This document shows positions 6,546 to 15,431 of a stretch of DNA of 24,264 nt, in pieces. Source of the stretch: CAJPPJ01 sp963536495 (lineage in GTDB: Bacteria > Bacillota_I > Bacilli_A > RF39 > UBA660). The notes beneath the pieces are model-generated. The model made no database searches. It had not been told where the DNA came from and saw nothing but the letters and a program-made list of their open reading frames with translations. Within the stretch, counting starts at the first letter, position 1, and each line of letters opens with the position of its first letter. The stretch spans positions 1 through 24,264 of the forward strand of contig CAUTAF010000013.1 of the NCBI GenBank assembly GCA_963536495.1, in the 5' to 3' direction. Both the position numbers and the translations under genes were made by a program.

Positions 6546-8231
6546 ATGGTTAATTATGATTTCGCAAAAACGCCAATAGTAGATATTGTAAACCAAATTT
6601 TTTTATATGCTGCTAGAAACAGAGCCAGTGATATTCACTTAGATCCTAGAGAAGATAGTCTTATGGTAAGACTTAGAGTTGATGGTAATTTAATTAATCA
6701 TTCTAATATACCTAAAGCCTATGAAAAAAATTTAATTACTAGAGTTAAACTAGTTTCAGGTATGAATATAACTGAGACTAGACTTCCTCAAGATGGTGCT
6801 ATTAAAGGAAGAATAGCTGAACGTGATTTAGATATGCGGGTTTCAGCACTACCTACTAACGAAGGTGAAAAAATAGTTATCCGGATTCTAGACTTTCAAA
6901 AATCTTTAGCTGGTATAGAGTCTCTTGGTTTTACTAAAGATAATGAAGATAAAGTTAAAAAGATGATGGCTGAACCTAATGGTATCATCTTAGTAACAGG
7001 AGCTACTGGTTCTGGTAAATCTACTACTACCTACTCTATGCTTCAAGCTTTAAATAAAGAAGAAACAAACATTATTACTGTAGAAGACCCAATAGAAATG
7101 AATATTGAAGGTGTTAACCAAGTTCAAGTTAACTCTGAAATTGGTATGACTTTCGCTTCTGCTTTAAGATCTATACTAAGACAAGACCCTAACGTTATAT
7201 TAATTGGAGAAATTCGGGACTCTGAAACTGCACAAATAGCTATTAGAGCTGCCATTACTGGTCACTTAGTATTATCTACAATTCACACCAACAATGGTCT
7301 AGCTACTATAGAACGTTTACTAGATATGAATGTTCAAAGATATTTACTTTCAACTGCACTTACTGGAATAGTATCTCAAAAACTTGCAAGAACACTTTGT
7401 CCACATTGTAAAAAATTAAGAAAAGTAACTAAATACGAAAAACATTTATTTAAAGCAGTATTAAATAAAAATGTCACTGATGTTTATGAACCAGTTGGTT
7501 GTGATAAATGTCACGAAGGATTCCAAGGAAGAATTGCACTTCATGAAGTAATACTTTTATCAGAAAAACTAAAAGCTATGTTAGCAGATGAAAATACTGA
7601 AAAAGATGATTTAAAAGATGCAATATATGACGGAGATACTAAAACATTATTACAAGATGCTTTAGAAAAAGTAATCGCAGGTTTTACTACTTTTCAAGAA
7701 ATATATAGAGTTGTAGATATAGATATAGATTTAGATAAATCGATTAAAAAATCTATGGGTGTTAAAGTTGATGATGAAGTTAAGAATCATAATTATAATG
7801 CTAATTTAAAAAGACAAGATATGTCTACATCACCTGTTGTATATTATGTTAATTCTAATAAGATGCCACTAGATGATGACTTTGATGAATTAGATAAATT
7901 AATATCAGAAAAAGAAGATGAAGGTTTAGAAGATGGTTTAGATATCTTTGAAAGTGATATAGATTTAACTGCTATTAAACCAAATGAAACTTTATTAGAA
8001 AACGATTTTTCATTATCTGATTTAGCAACTGATGTAGATTCTATAAATACTAAAGATATAAATCTAGAACCACTTAGAATTAACGAAGAAACAAAAGAAA
8101 ATAAAGAAGATAAGATATTAGAAATAATAGACGTCTTTAAAGATAAAGATGACAGTTATTTAAAACTACATCCATTAATACAAAGAAAGAAATTAGAAAT
8201 AATTGATTCTCTTAATAATACAATAATGTAA
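6546..8231 (+). CDS. PilB/GspE-type secretion ATPase (ComGA-like) with acidic C-terminal extension
   Basis: This AAA+ ATPase of the type II secretion/type IV pilus family would power pilus assembly from the cytoplasmic side. An N-terminal domain (1-120, Asp box SDIHLDPRE) is followed by Walker A GATGSGKST (152-160), Walker B VILIGEIRD (217-225), His box GHLVLSTIHTNN (239-250) and a tetracysteine zinc site (Cys285, 288, 319, 322). The long N-terminal domain of GspE/PilB is absent, as in ComGA. The family core ends near residue 392 (TTFQEIYRVV). The remaining 170 residues are acidic, low in complexity (PLDDDFDELDKLISEKEDE) and match nothing I recognise. Neighbours are two prepilins, a Lon-like protease, comEC and comEA, which fits DNA uptake. 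AAAGGG precedes the ATG by about 7 bases. Confidence 0.93.
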   Translation: MVNYDFAKTPIVDIVNQIFLYAARNRASDIHLDPREDSLMVRLRVDGNLINHSNIPKAYEKNLITRVKLVSGMNITETRLPQDGAIKGRIAERDLDMRVSALPTNEGEKIVIRILDFQKSLAGIESLGFTKDNEDKVKKMMAEPNGIILVTGATGSGKSTTTYSMLQALNKEETNIITVEDPIEMNIEGVNQVQVNSEIGMTFASALRSILRQDPNVILIGEIRDSETAQIAIRAAITGHLVLSTIHTNNGLATIERLLDMNVQRYLLSTALTGIVSQKLARTLCPHCKKLRKVTKYEKHLFKAVLNKNVTDVYEPVGCDKCHEGFQGRIALHEVILLSEKLKAMLADENTEKDDLKDAIYDGDTKTLLQDALEKVIAGFTTFQEIYRVVDIDIDLDKSIKKSMGVKVDDEVKNHNYNANLKRQDMSTSPVVYYVNSNKMPLDDDFDELDKLISEKEDEGLEDGLDIFESDIDLTAIKPNETLLENDFSLSDLATDVDSINTKDINLEPLRINEETKENKEDKILEIIDVFKDKDDSYLKLHPLIQRKKLEIIDSLNNTIM

Positions 8232-8260
8232 AAAGATTTTAAATTTTAAAATCTTTTTTT
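8231..8260. terminator. Bidirectional terminator between the ATPase gene and comEC
   Basis: AAAAGATTTT (8231-8240) pairs with AAAATCTTTT (8248-8257), and further A-T pairs can close the loop. T-runs follow on the plus strand and A-runs on the other side. It sits between two convergent stop codons. Confidence 0.8.
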
Positions 8261-8266
8261 CTTTAT

Positions 8267-10288
8267 TTAACTATCTAAATTTATCTTAACTCCTCCATCA
8301 TATCTTGTTTGATAAAGTGTAATATTATATTTTTTAAGTCTTTTAATTACTTCATTAGAGGGATGTTTAAATTTATTAACTAAAGCACATGATATAAGCC
8401 CTATTTTAGGTCTTATTTCTTTTAAAAACTCTTCACTTGTTGAAGTTATTGAACCATGATGCCCTACTTTTAGTACATCTATATTACTAAAATTATAAGT
8501 ATTTAATAAATATTTTTCTGTCTTTATACTAGCATCTCCCATAAATAACATATATTGGTTTTTATATCTAATATTAATTACTAATGAAGCATCATTTTCA
8601 TTATCAGTATTCATATAATTTAAATTTTCTAAATAAAAATTTTTAGTTTTAATACTATTCATTTTTTCATAATAAATCTTTTTATTTTTTAATTTTTCAA
8701 TTAATCTTAATTCATTTTTATTATAAGAATTATGATTAAAATAAATTTTATCAACTTTAATTTTATCTACTAAACTATAACTATTACCTAAATGATCAAA
8801 ATCTCCATGAGTAATTATAATTTTATTTATTTTCTTTATACCAAGAGATTTAAAAAGAGGTATTAAAATATCTTCAGTTTGATTAGTTTTACTTTTAAAA
8901 ACTCCTCCCGTATCTATTAATATAGCTTCATAATTATCATATAACAAAAAACTGTCCCCTTGAGATATATCTATCATATATAAATTACTATGGTGATATA
9001 AATAATTTATATTAGAATGTAATAATACTAATCCAATAAATAAAGATATAACTATCTTTTTAAATTTAGTAAATGTAAATAATAATATCAATAAATAATA
9101 AAATATAACAAATATAAATATTTTTTTAAAAGTTAAAAAGATAGAAAAATTAATAACTAACTTAGAAATATATTCCATAATAAATATTAAAAAGCTTATT
9201 AAAAAATCTATTGGTAAAATTAAATTTATTAAAAGTAAAGGAAAGAAAATTATAGAAACAAACGGAACATAAAAAAGATTAAATATAAAAGATAAGATAT
9301 TTATTTCAAAATTAAGGTAAATAGTTATAGGAAAAGATACTATTAAAGATATGATAGAAACGAATAATAAAGACTTAAAATAAGATAAATCTTCTAAATA
9401 ACTAGAATAAACAATAAGAAAAAAAGATATTAAAGATGAATAAATAAAACCTATATCTAATATAAAATATGGATTAATAAAAAGTATTAAACTTACAGTT
9501 AATAACAAAACATTTATTGGTTTTATATAAAAATAATATATTTTATTTATAGCAAGTAATATAAAAAATACTCCTGCTCTTGTAATAGATGCTGAAAAAG
9601 AAGTTAAAAACATATAAAAAACTAATATTATCGAAACTAAAATATATCTTTTATCTTCTTCTATTTTTAACAATTTAAATAATTTTAAAAATAACATAGT
9701 AAATATACTAATGTGCATTCCACTAATAGCAAATAAATGGTTTATACCTAATTTTTGATATATTTTTTTATATTCTTTATCTATTTCATTATTACCAAGT
9801 ATAAAAGCTTTCATATATTTAGAAGTTTTTTTAGAATCAATATATCGATATATTTTATTTTTAATAATATATAAAGGATTCTTAGTTTTTTGAACTAGTG
9901 ATATTTTATGTATTAAAATATTTATATTAATATTTTTATTTTTTAAATATTTATAATAATTAAATAACTCTTTATTATTATTCTTCTTAAGTTCTACTAC
10001 TTCATAATCTATTTTTATCTTATCTTTTAAATCATAATATTTTACAAAATTTCTTTTTTCTTGTTCATCTTTAAAGTAATATTTAGCTTTTATTTTTATT
10101 TTATTTGATAAAGTTAAATTTAAAGATAAATCATTAATATGATATTCTTCTATAACAAATATCTTTTTATTAGTAATATCTACTTTTTCTTTTATATACT
10201 TTATTCTAATAAAACTAAGTATTAATATTGATAAAAAGAGAAAAATATAAAGATAATTACAAAGTAATATTTTCCTTAATTTTAGCAA
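8267..10288 (-). CDS. comEC: ComEC/Rec2 DNA-uptake channel with metallo-beta-lactamase-like domain
   Basis: This 673-residue polytopic membrane protein would carry single-stranded DNA across the membrane in natural transformation. An N-terminal soluble domain lies between the first membrane helix and about residue 150. The Competence channel domain follows (NHLFAISGMHISIFTMLF, then about ten hydrophobic helices). The C-terminal metallo-beta-lactamase fold has the DTGG strand, HGDFDH near residue 492, a late MGDAS and GHHGS, so the nuclease-like metal site looks intact. The start is a TTG at 10288, about 7 bases after AAGGA, and overlaps the end of comEA by 32 bases. No ATG lies near the N-terminus. 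The coupling with comEA is as in Bacillus. Codon use is extremely A+T-rich, as in the neighbouring genes. Confidence 0.95.
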   Translation of the reverse strand: MLKLRKILLCNYLYIFLFLSILILSFIRIKYIKEKVDITNKKIFVIEEYHINDLSLNLTLSNKIKIKAKYYFKDEQEKRNFVKYYDLKDKIKIDYEVVELKKNNNKELFNYYKYLKNKNININILIHKISLVQKTKNPLYIIKNKIYRYIDSKKTSKYMKAFILGNNEIDKEYKKIYQKLGINHLFAISGMHISIFTMLFLKLFKLLKIEEDKRYILVSIILVFYMFLTSFSASITRAGVFFILLAINKIYYFYIKPINVLLLTVSLILFINPYFILDIGFIYSSLISFFLIVYSSYLEDLSYFKSLLFVSIISLIVSFPITIYLNFEINILSFIFNLFYVPFVSIIFFPLLLINLILPIDFLISFLIFIMEYISKLVINFSIFLTFKKIFIFVIFYYLLILLFTFTKFKKIVISLFIGLVLLHSNINYLYHHSNLYMIDISQGDSFLLYDNYEAILIDTGGVFKSKTNQTEDILIPLFKSLGIKKINKIIITHGDFDHLGNSYSLVDKIKVDKIYFNHNSYNKNELRLIEKLKNKKIYYEKMNSIKTKNFYLENLNYMNTDNENDASLVINIRYKNQYMLFMGDASIKTEKYLLNTYNFSNIDVLKVGHHGSITSTSEEFLKEIRPKIGLISCALVNKFKHPSNEVIKRLKKYNITLYQTRYDGGVKINLDS

Positions 10289-10919
10289 GAGTATTTTCCT
10301 TAATACCTTTAATTTCTAGCAACTCTTCTATATTTTTAAAAAGAGCTTTACTTCTTCTTTCTATAATTAAATTAGCAATATTTTCTGTTATATAAGCAAC
10401 ATTTATTAACTCTTCTTTACTAGCAGTATTTATAGAAACTTTCTTTATTTCTTTAGCGTCTTCTTTTTTATTTTTAACTTCTAATTTTTTCTCTTTTTCT
10501 TTTAATTCTAATTCTCTAGTTAAATTAACTTCATATTTAGAACTAACTCTAATAAGCATTTGATCAGTTACTTTTTGACTTAAATTAAGATAATAAGTAT
10601 CTGCTTTTCTAGTTAAACCTCCAGCTTTTTTTATAATATCTATCACTCTATCATTTTTACTTGCACTATAAATACCAGGATTTATTACTTCTCCTTTAAT
10701 ATCTACAACATAGTCTTCCTGCTTTTTATCTTCTTTATTTTCTTCTTTTTTATCCGTTTTTAAAACAGTTTTTTCTGTTTTCTTCTCTATTTCTTTACTA
10801 TAATTTAATTCTTTAGCATAAACTTTATATAGAAAAAAACCTCCAACTAAAATAACAACAAATAAAACTACTGTAACAAACTTCTTTTTATGATAGAAAA
10901 AATAATCTTTTATACTCAT
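10257..10919 (-). CDS. comEA: ComEA-like DNA receptor (SLBB plus helix-hairpin-helix)
   Basis: This is a 220-residue membrane-anchored DNA receptor for transformation. One membrane helix (about 12-31) is followed by a Lys/Glu-rich spacer, an SLBB domain (70-126; VDIKGEVINPGIY), a second charged spacer and a C-terminal helix-hairpin-helix region (161-218; SINTASKEELINV...). The first hairpin reads AYITEN where ComEA usually has PGIGEA, and the second reads KGIKEN. The glycines that normally contact the DNA backbone are thus partly lost, although the INTAS-EEL start and overall spacing are kept. AAAGGA stands 8 bases before the ATG. It is followed with overlap by comEC. A gpsA terminator upstream implies a separate promoter, but I see no strong one. 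Confidence 0.93.
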   Translation of the reverse strand: MSIKDYFFYHKKKFVTVVLFVVILVGGFFLYKVYAKELNYSKEIEKKTEKTVLKTDKKEENKEDKKQEDYVVDIKGEVINPGIYSASKNDRVIDIIKKAGGLTRKADTYYLNLSQKVTDQMLIRVSSKYEVNLTRELELKEKEKKLEVKNKKEDAKEIKKVSINTASKEELINVAYITENIANLIIERRSKALFKNIEELLEIKGIKENTLAKIKENITL

Positions 10920-10967
10920 AACTATATTCCTTTCATATAGTTATTAAAATTTTTTAATATTTTTTCT

Positions 10968-10998
10968 AAAAAAAGTATCAATTTATTTATTGATACTT
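10968..10998 (-). terminator. Terminator of the gpsA operon
   Basis: AAGTATCAAT (10973-10982) pairs perfectly with ATTGATACTT (10989-10998) around a 6-base loop. On the minus strand a run of T (10974-10968) follows. The gpsA stop codon lies inside the first arm. Confidence 0.88.
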
Positions 10999-11977
10999 AT
11001 TTAAATACTCTATCACTAGTAAGCAAATCTATTAAAGATTTGGCTTCTTTTTTACCATCTACTATATCTTTTATAAGATATATTATCGGCATATAAACTT
11101 TTTTCTTTTTTATTAAATTATAAATAGATTCTAAAGTATATAAACCTTCTATTGTAGTTTCTTTCTTATATTTTTCTATTTCTTCTTTAGGTCTATTTTC
11201 TCCAAACATCTTTCCAAAAGTAAAATTTCTACTCTTAGTACTAGTTGCAGTCATAAGTAAATCTCCAAATCCTGCAAAAGTTAAAATAGTCTTTTTATTT
11301 CCACCTAAAGCTTTAATTAAATTTTTTAAATCGTGTAAACTTTCTGTAATAAACATAGCTTTAGTACTTTCTGGGTAATTCATTCCCTCTATCATACCTG
11401 ATGCTATAGAAATAACGTTTTTTATAGCTCCACATACTTCTACACCTACTACATCTCTACTTGGTCTTACTTTTACATGAGAATTTATTAAAGTCTTTTT
11501 TATTACTTCCCTAGTCATCCATGATCTAGATGCCAAAGTAAACGCTACTGGATAACTTTTAACTATATCAATTGCAAATGTAGGACCTGAAATAACAGCT
11601 ATTTTTCTAGTGTTTATTCCTCTTCTAACAACTTCTTCTAAGAATGAGAAAGTATCGTTTTCTATACCTTTACTTGCTATTAAAATATATTGTTTTTTAA
11701 CTAATGTTTTTAATTGTTTTACTAAATCATCAACAAATTGTGCAGGTATTGCTATCACTAGAAGTTCAGAAGATTCTACTGTATCTTTTAAATTACTTGT
11801 ATATTTTATACCACTTGGTAATTTAATATTTTTTATTTTTTCATTAGTATTTTTTTCTCTTAAAGACGCTACTTCTTCTTCAAACCTTGACCAAACTGTA
11901 ACATCATTATTATTTTCTTTAAATATACTGGCAAGTGCTAAACCAAAAGCTCCAGCTCCAAGTATTGATATTTTCAT
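10997..11977 (-). CDS. gpsA: Glycerol-3-phosphate dehydrogenase [NAD(P)+]
   Basis: This cytosolic enzyme reduces dihydroxyacetone phosphate to sn-glycerol 3-phosphate for phospholipid synthesis. The 326 residues have the usual family length. The N-terminal Rossmann fold carries GAGAFG (7-12), the middle has the conserved ISGPTFA stretch, and the C-terminal helical domain holds the catalytic Lys186 in GVEVCGAIKNV and the TSTKSRNFTFG substrate-binding block. It is the last gene of the leftward operon rimM-trmD-(coiled coil)-acyl ligase-alkD-like-gpsA. Its ATG overlaps the alkD-like TGA (ATGA), and GGGAGAG lies upstream. Pairing with an acyl-activating enzyme in the same operon suggests a membrane-lipid theme. 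Confidence 0.97.
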   Translation of the reverse strand: MKISILGAGAFGLALASIFKENNNDVTVWSRFEEEVASLREKNTNEKIKNIKLPSGIKYTSNLKDTVESSELLVIAIPAQFVDDLVKQLKTLVKKQYILIASKGIENDTFSFLEEVVRRGINTRKIAVISGPTFAIDIVKSYPVAFTLASRSWMTREVIKKTLINSHVKVRPSRDVVGVEVCGAIKNVISIASGMIEGMNYPESTKAMFITESLHDLKNLIKALGGNKKTILTFAGFGDLLMTATSTKSRNFTFGKMFGENRPKEEIEKYKKETTIEGLYTLESIYNLIKKKKVYMPIIYLIKDIVDGKKEAKSLIDLLTSDRVFK

Positions 11978-12570
11978 TTACTTTTTCTCTCCCTTATTGA
12001 ATCTTTTATTTTTCTAATAGTATATTTTTTTATATTATTATTTATTTCTTCTAAATGCTTATTTATCGTTTCTTTATCTACTTTAAAATAATAATTTTGA
12101 TAATACCACGATACCATCATATCAACATAATAAAAGCTAGTATCTTCATATCTCTTAACTATATCAAAAGAACTATTTAAATAATATTTCATTAAATTCC
12201 CTATATAGTAACGAATTATAAATTCTTTTTTACTATTTTTAATTTTATCTAAAAATCTTTTTAATATATCTAGATTTTTAAATTTTAAATTAGAAATGGT
12301 GAAATCTACTAAAGCCCAGTTATCAAAATATTCTAGTAATTCCTCTATTATTTCTACTTTTTTTCTATCTTCTATATAATTAAGACTATAAATTTCTATT
12401 AAAAAATCTTCATAATACTTTCTATTTGTTCTTATATATTTTTTTATAGATTTAACATATTTTTTTAATGTAGGTACTCTAATACCTAGTATTTCATATT
12501 TAGTAGATATTATTTTTTCATTAAATTTCTTATATTCTAAATCTTTATTTTCTTTATAAAAATCTTGCAT
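11974..12570 (-). CDS. AlkD-like DNA alkylation repair protein
   Basis: This is a 198-residue all-helical protein. The spacing and motifs LGIRVPTLKKY (about 28-38), DNWALVDF (about 88-95) and YYVDMMVSWYYQNYYFK (about 148-164), followed by an NxxIKKYTIRKIKDSIR tail, match the AlkD HEAT-repeat DNA glycosylase family. These proteins remove N3/N7-alkylated purines without flipping the base. Conserved Trp/Asp positions (NWALVD) are present, but the tail motif is diverged, so activity is not certain. It overlaps the upstream acyl ligase gene by one base (TAATG) and the downstream gpsA by four, which indicates translational coupling. AAGGTAAATA serves as the ribosome site. Confidence 0.85.
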   Translation of the reverse strand: MQDFYKENKDLEYKKFNEKIISTKYEILGIRVPTLKKYVKSIKKYIRTNRKYYEDFLIEIYSLNYIEDRKKVEIIEELLEYFDNWALVDFTISNLKFKNLDILKRFLDKIKNSKKEFIIRYYIGNLMKYYLNSSFDIVKRYEDTSFYYVDMMVSWYYQNYYFKVDKETINKHLEEINNNIKKYTIRKIKDSIRERKSK

Positions 12571-14261
12571 TATTTACCTTTTTTCTTTTGCAATGATTTA
12601 AAATCAATCTTACCAATTAATGTCTTAGGAAGTTCATCTTTAAATTCAAATTTAGATGGTATAGAATGTCTTGCTAAATTCTTTATACATAATGCTTTTA
12701 ATTCTTTTTTTAATTTAGAATCCTTCTTAACATCTTTTTTTAAAACAATATATGCAACTGGTACTTCTACTTTATATGGATGAGGTTGACCTACAACTAC
12801 ACAATTATCTATTCTAGAATCTGTTTTTAAAACTTTTTCTATTTGAGAAGGATATACATTAAATCCTGAAGATATAATCATTCTTTTTAATCTTTGAATA
12901 TAATGAATAATACCATTTTCATCTACTTTTCCAAGATCTCCTGTATGAAGCCAGATTTTTCCATCATCATGAAGTTGAAGAGTAGTTTTATTTTCTTCTT
13001 CGTTATTTAAATAGCCCTCCATAATAGTTGGTCCAGAGATACAAATTTCTCCTTCTTCTCCAATTTCTACTTCTTCTATAGTATTAGGTTTTACAAAACA
13101 AACATCGTTTCCTGGAAAAGGAATACCTATATTAGAATGTTTATCTTCAACATCAAGTGTTGCTATTACTGCTGCACAAGATTCAGTTAAACCATAACCT
13201 TTTTCTAACTTACCAAAACTTCCATTCTTTCTTAAAAAACTAACTATATCATCTGCAAGAGCATCTGATAAATCATCTCCTCCACTAATTAAAAATTTAA
13301 TTTGTGATATATTATTTTTATTCATCTTCTTAGCTTTTAACATAGCTTCAAAAAGAGTTGGAACTCCAGGAATAATCGTAGGTTTATACTTACTTAACAT
13401 CTTAGGAAACTCTTTTATATTAAATTTAGGTATTAATACTACTTCAAATCCCATAGCAAGTGGTCCATATATTGTAACTCCTAGTCCAAAAGCATGAAAA
13501 GTTGGAAGTATTCCAAGTACTATTTCAGATTCAAATCTAAACTTCATACCGATTTGAAGTGCTAAAGATGTAAAATTACCATTAGTTAAAACTATAGATT
13601 TAGGAGTTCCAGTAGTACCTCCAGAATGCATTATAACTGCTCTTTGATCTTTTCCGTATTTCTTAATTTCTTGTTGAACAGTATTAAATCCATTTCTTAT
13701 AAATTCTTTATAACTCATGTAAAATCCATCAGACTTAGGTCTAGGTATTTTCCATCCTTCTAATATTTCATATCCAAGTCCAAGTAAAAATGGCATAGAG
13801 TCTGATGCTGATGTAATAATAACTTTATAAACTTCTGTTTGTTCAATTATATTCATAATCTTTTCAGCACATATATCTATGGTAAGAATTACTTTTGAAT
13901 TAGTATCGTTTATGAAAAATTTTATTTCTTCTTCTGCACTTAAAGGGTGAACCATGTTTGCAATAGCCCCTATTTTATTTAATGCTAAAACTGCTATTAC
14001 ACATTCAGGTGTATTAGGCATTATAAGTGTTACAACATCTTCTTCTTTTACTCCAATAGATGAAAATGCTTTAGCTACTTTTTCTATTTCATTAAAAAAA
14101 GTTGCGAATGTCATTTTATTATCAAAATAATTAATAGCTATTTTCTTTTCTCTATTATAATTATTTTTCTTTAATAAATCATACATACTAATATCTGGAA
14201 ATTTATAATTTTTTTCCTCTTTAGTATAGTATTTATCCCAAATATTTTTATTCCTTTTCAT
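12570..14261 (-). CDS. AMP-binding acyl-CoA synthetase/ligase (long-chain type)
   Basis: This ANL-superfamily adenylating enzyme of 563 residues activates a carboxylic acid with ATP and transfers it to CoA or another thiol. Core motifs are HSGGTTGTPK (212-221), GYGLTES (355-361), WLHTGDLG (437-444), the hinge near IQRLKRMIISSGFNVYP (455-471) and a C-terminal PKTLIGKIDF with the catalytic Lys551. Length and motifs fit long- or medium-chain fatty acyl-CoA ligases, but substrate choice cannot be read here. It overlaps both neighbours by one base. In an organism this A+T-rich it may serve uptake of exogenous fatty acids, which would suit the gpsA gene downstream; that is inference. The ribosome site is weak, so coupling to the upstream gene is likely. 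Confidence 0.92.
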   Translation of the reverse strand: MKRNKNIWDKYYTKEEKNYKFPDISMYDLLKKNNYNREKKIAINYFDNKMTFATFFNEIEKVAKAFSSIGVKEEDVVTLIMPNTPECVIAVLALNKIGAIANMVHPLSAEEEIKFFINDTNSKVILTIDICAEKIMNIIEQTEVYKVIITSASDSMPFLLGLGYEILEGWKIPRPKSDGFYMSYKEFIRNGFNTVQQEIKKYGKDQRAVIMHSGGTTGTPKSIVLTNGNFTSLALQIGMKFRFESEIVLGILPTFHAFGLGVTIYGPLAMGFEVVLIPKFNIKEFPKMLSKYKPTIIPGVPTLFEAMLKAKKMNKNNISQIKFLISGGDDLSDALADDIVSFLRKNGSFGKLEKGYGLTESCAAVIATLDVEDKHSNIGIPFPGNDVCFVKPNTIEEVEIGEEGEICISGPTIMEGYLNNEEENKTTLQLHDDGKIWLHTGDLGKVDENGIIHYIQRLKRMIISSGFNVYPSQIEKVLKTDSRIDNCVVVGQPHPYKVEVPVAYIVLKKDVKKDSKLKKELKALCIKNLARHSIPSKFEFKDELPKTLIGKIDFKSLQKKKGK

Positions 14262-14770
14262 TATCTACTTTTCCCTTTAGTTTCTTCTAATTCTTCATCT
14301 AACTCTTCTTCATATTCTTCTTTTAATTCTTCTTTTTCTTTTTCTTGTTTTAAAAAATATAGTATTTCTTCTAATTCTTTTTTCTTCTTTTCATTTTTAT
14401 TTTTTTCTTGTTTTTCAAAATCATATTTTTTAGATAATAATTCTTTTATCTTCTTTAATTGATTTCTAAATTTAATAAATTCATCTACATCAATATAATC
14501 TTTTTTATCTATTAAATCTTGTTCTAATTTTTTTACTTCTTCTAAAATTTTAATAGTTTGATTAATATCGATATTTTCTTCTACTACATCTTTAAATATT
14601 TTTAAAAATTTCTTATTTGCAACATTCTTTACAACTGATGATATCAACTTCTTATCTATTAGATTAAGTTTAGTTATACCATATTTTTTCATACTAATGA
14701 TTGTTCCATCTAATTCAGATAAATTTTTATTAGATTTAACAAATTTCTTTGATTCTTTTTTACTTAACAT
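14261..14770 (-). CDS. Charged coiled-coil protein of unknown function
   Basis: I do not recognise this 169-residue protein. The first 75 residues are basic and mixed (SKKFVKSNKNLSEL...). The rest is one long Lys/Glu-rich helix, a probable coiled coil (about 78-160), ending in an acidic stretch (EEELDEELEETKGK). It has no signal, membrane segment or cysteine. It starts inside the last codons of trmD (11-base overlap) and ends at the ATG of the acyl ligase, so it is locked into the operon and almost surely translated. The ribosome site AAAGGA is about 13 bases from the ATG, so initiation probably depends on coupling. The coding frame is clear from the operon overlaps and codon use. Confidence 0.75.
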   Translation of the reverse strand: MLSKKESKKFVKSNKNLSELDGTIISMKKYGITKLNLIDKKLISSVVKNVANKKFLKIFKDVVEENIDINQTIKILEEVKKLEQDLIDKKDYIDVDEFIKFRNQLKKIKELLSKKYDFEKQEKNKNEKKKKELEEILYFLKQEKEKEELKEEYEEELDEELEETKGKSR

Positions 14771-15431
14771 TATCTATTAAATCCTTTCTTCTCTCATTAG
14801 TCCTTCTTATTCTTTCTTCTTCTCTATATTTTCTAATAAGTTCATGATTTCCACTTACTAGTACTTCTGGAACTTCATATCCTCTAAAATTTCTAGGTTT
14901 TGTGTAAACTGCGTAATCAAGTAAATTGTCATTAAAACTTTCTGATTCTAAACTTTCTTTAGTTATAACTCCATCAAGTAACCTCGTTATAGAATCAACT
15001 AATACCATACTAGGTATTTCTCCTCCAGTTAAGACAAAATCTCCTATACTTATTTCCATATCTATAAAGTGTTTAATTCTTTCATCTATTCCTTCATAGT
15101 GTCCACATATTATTATTAAATGTTTCTCTTTTGATAAAGATATAGCTTTATCTTGATTATATACATCTCCTGAAGGTGTTAAAAGTATAACTTTAGAATC
15201 TTTTGTTTTAACTGATTCAATAGCAAGTACAACTGGTTCTACCATAATAACCATACCAGATCCACCACCATAAACTGTATCATCTACTTGTCTATGTTTA
15301 TTTTGAACAAAGTCTCTGATATCTACTAAATTAATCTCTACTTGCTTTTTATCTATTGCTCTTTTAATAATCGAAGTTTCTAAAAAACCATTAAACTGTT
15401 CTTTAAACAATGTTAATATATCTATTCTCAT
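14760..15431 (-). CDS. trmD: tRNA (guanine37-N1)-methyltransferase
   Basis: This SPOUT methyltransferase adds a methyl group to N1 of G37 in tRNAs that read CNN and other codons, preventing +1 frameshifts; it is usually essential. The 223 residues show the typical start MRIDILTLF, GGGSGMVIMVEPV, LLTPSGDVYNQ, the trefoil-knot SAM site IICGHYEGIDERI, and SIGDFVLTGGEIPSMVLVDSI. It overlaps rimM by four bases (ATGA), with GAAGG inside the rimM end as ribosome site. The rimM-trmD pairing is conserved across bacteria, but rpsP, usually upstream, is absent here. Confidence 0.97.
   Translation of the reverse strand: MRIDILTLFKEQFNGFLETSIIKRAIDKKQVEINLVDIRDFVQNKHRQVDDTVYGGGSGMVIMVEPVVLAIESVKTKDSKVILLTPSGDVYNQDKAISLSKEKHLIIICGHYEGIDERIKHFIDMEISIGDFVLTGGEIPSMVLVDSITRLLDGVITKESLESESFNDNLLDYAVYTKPRNFRGYEVPEVLVSGNHELIRKYREEERIRRTNERRKDLIDNVK

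Noticed and set aside
11610..12017. 135-codon plus-strand frame across gpsA
   Set aside because: It lies antisense to gpsA and the alkD-like end, has no recognisable domain or ribosome site, and is explained by codon bias.
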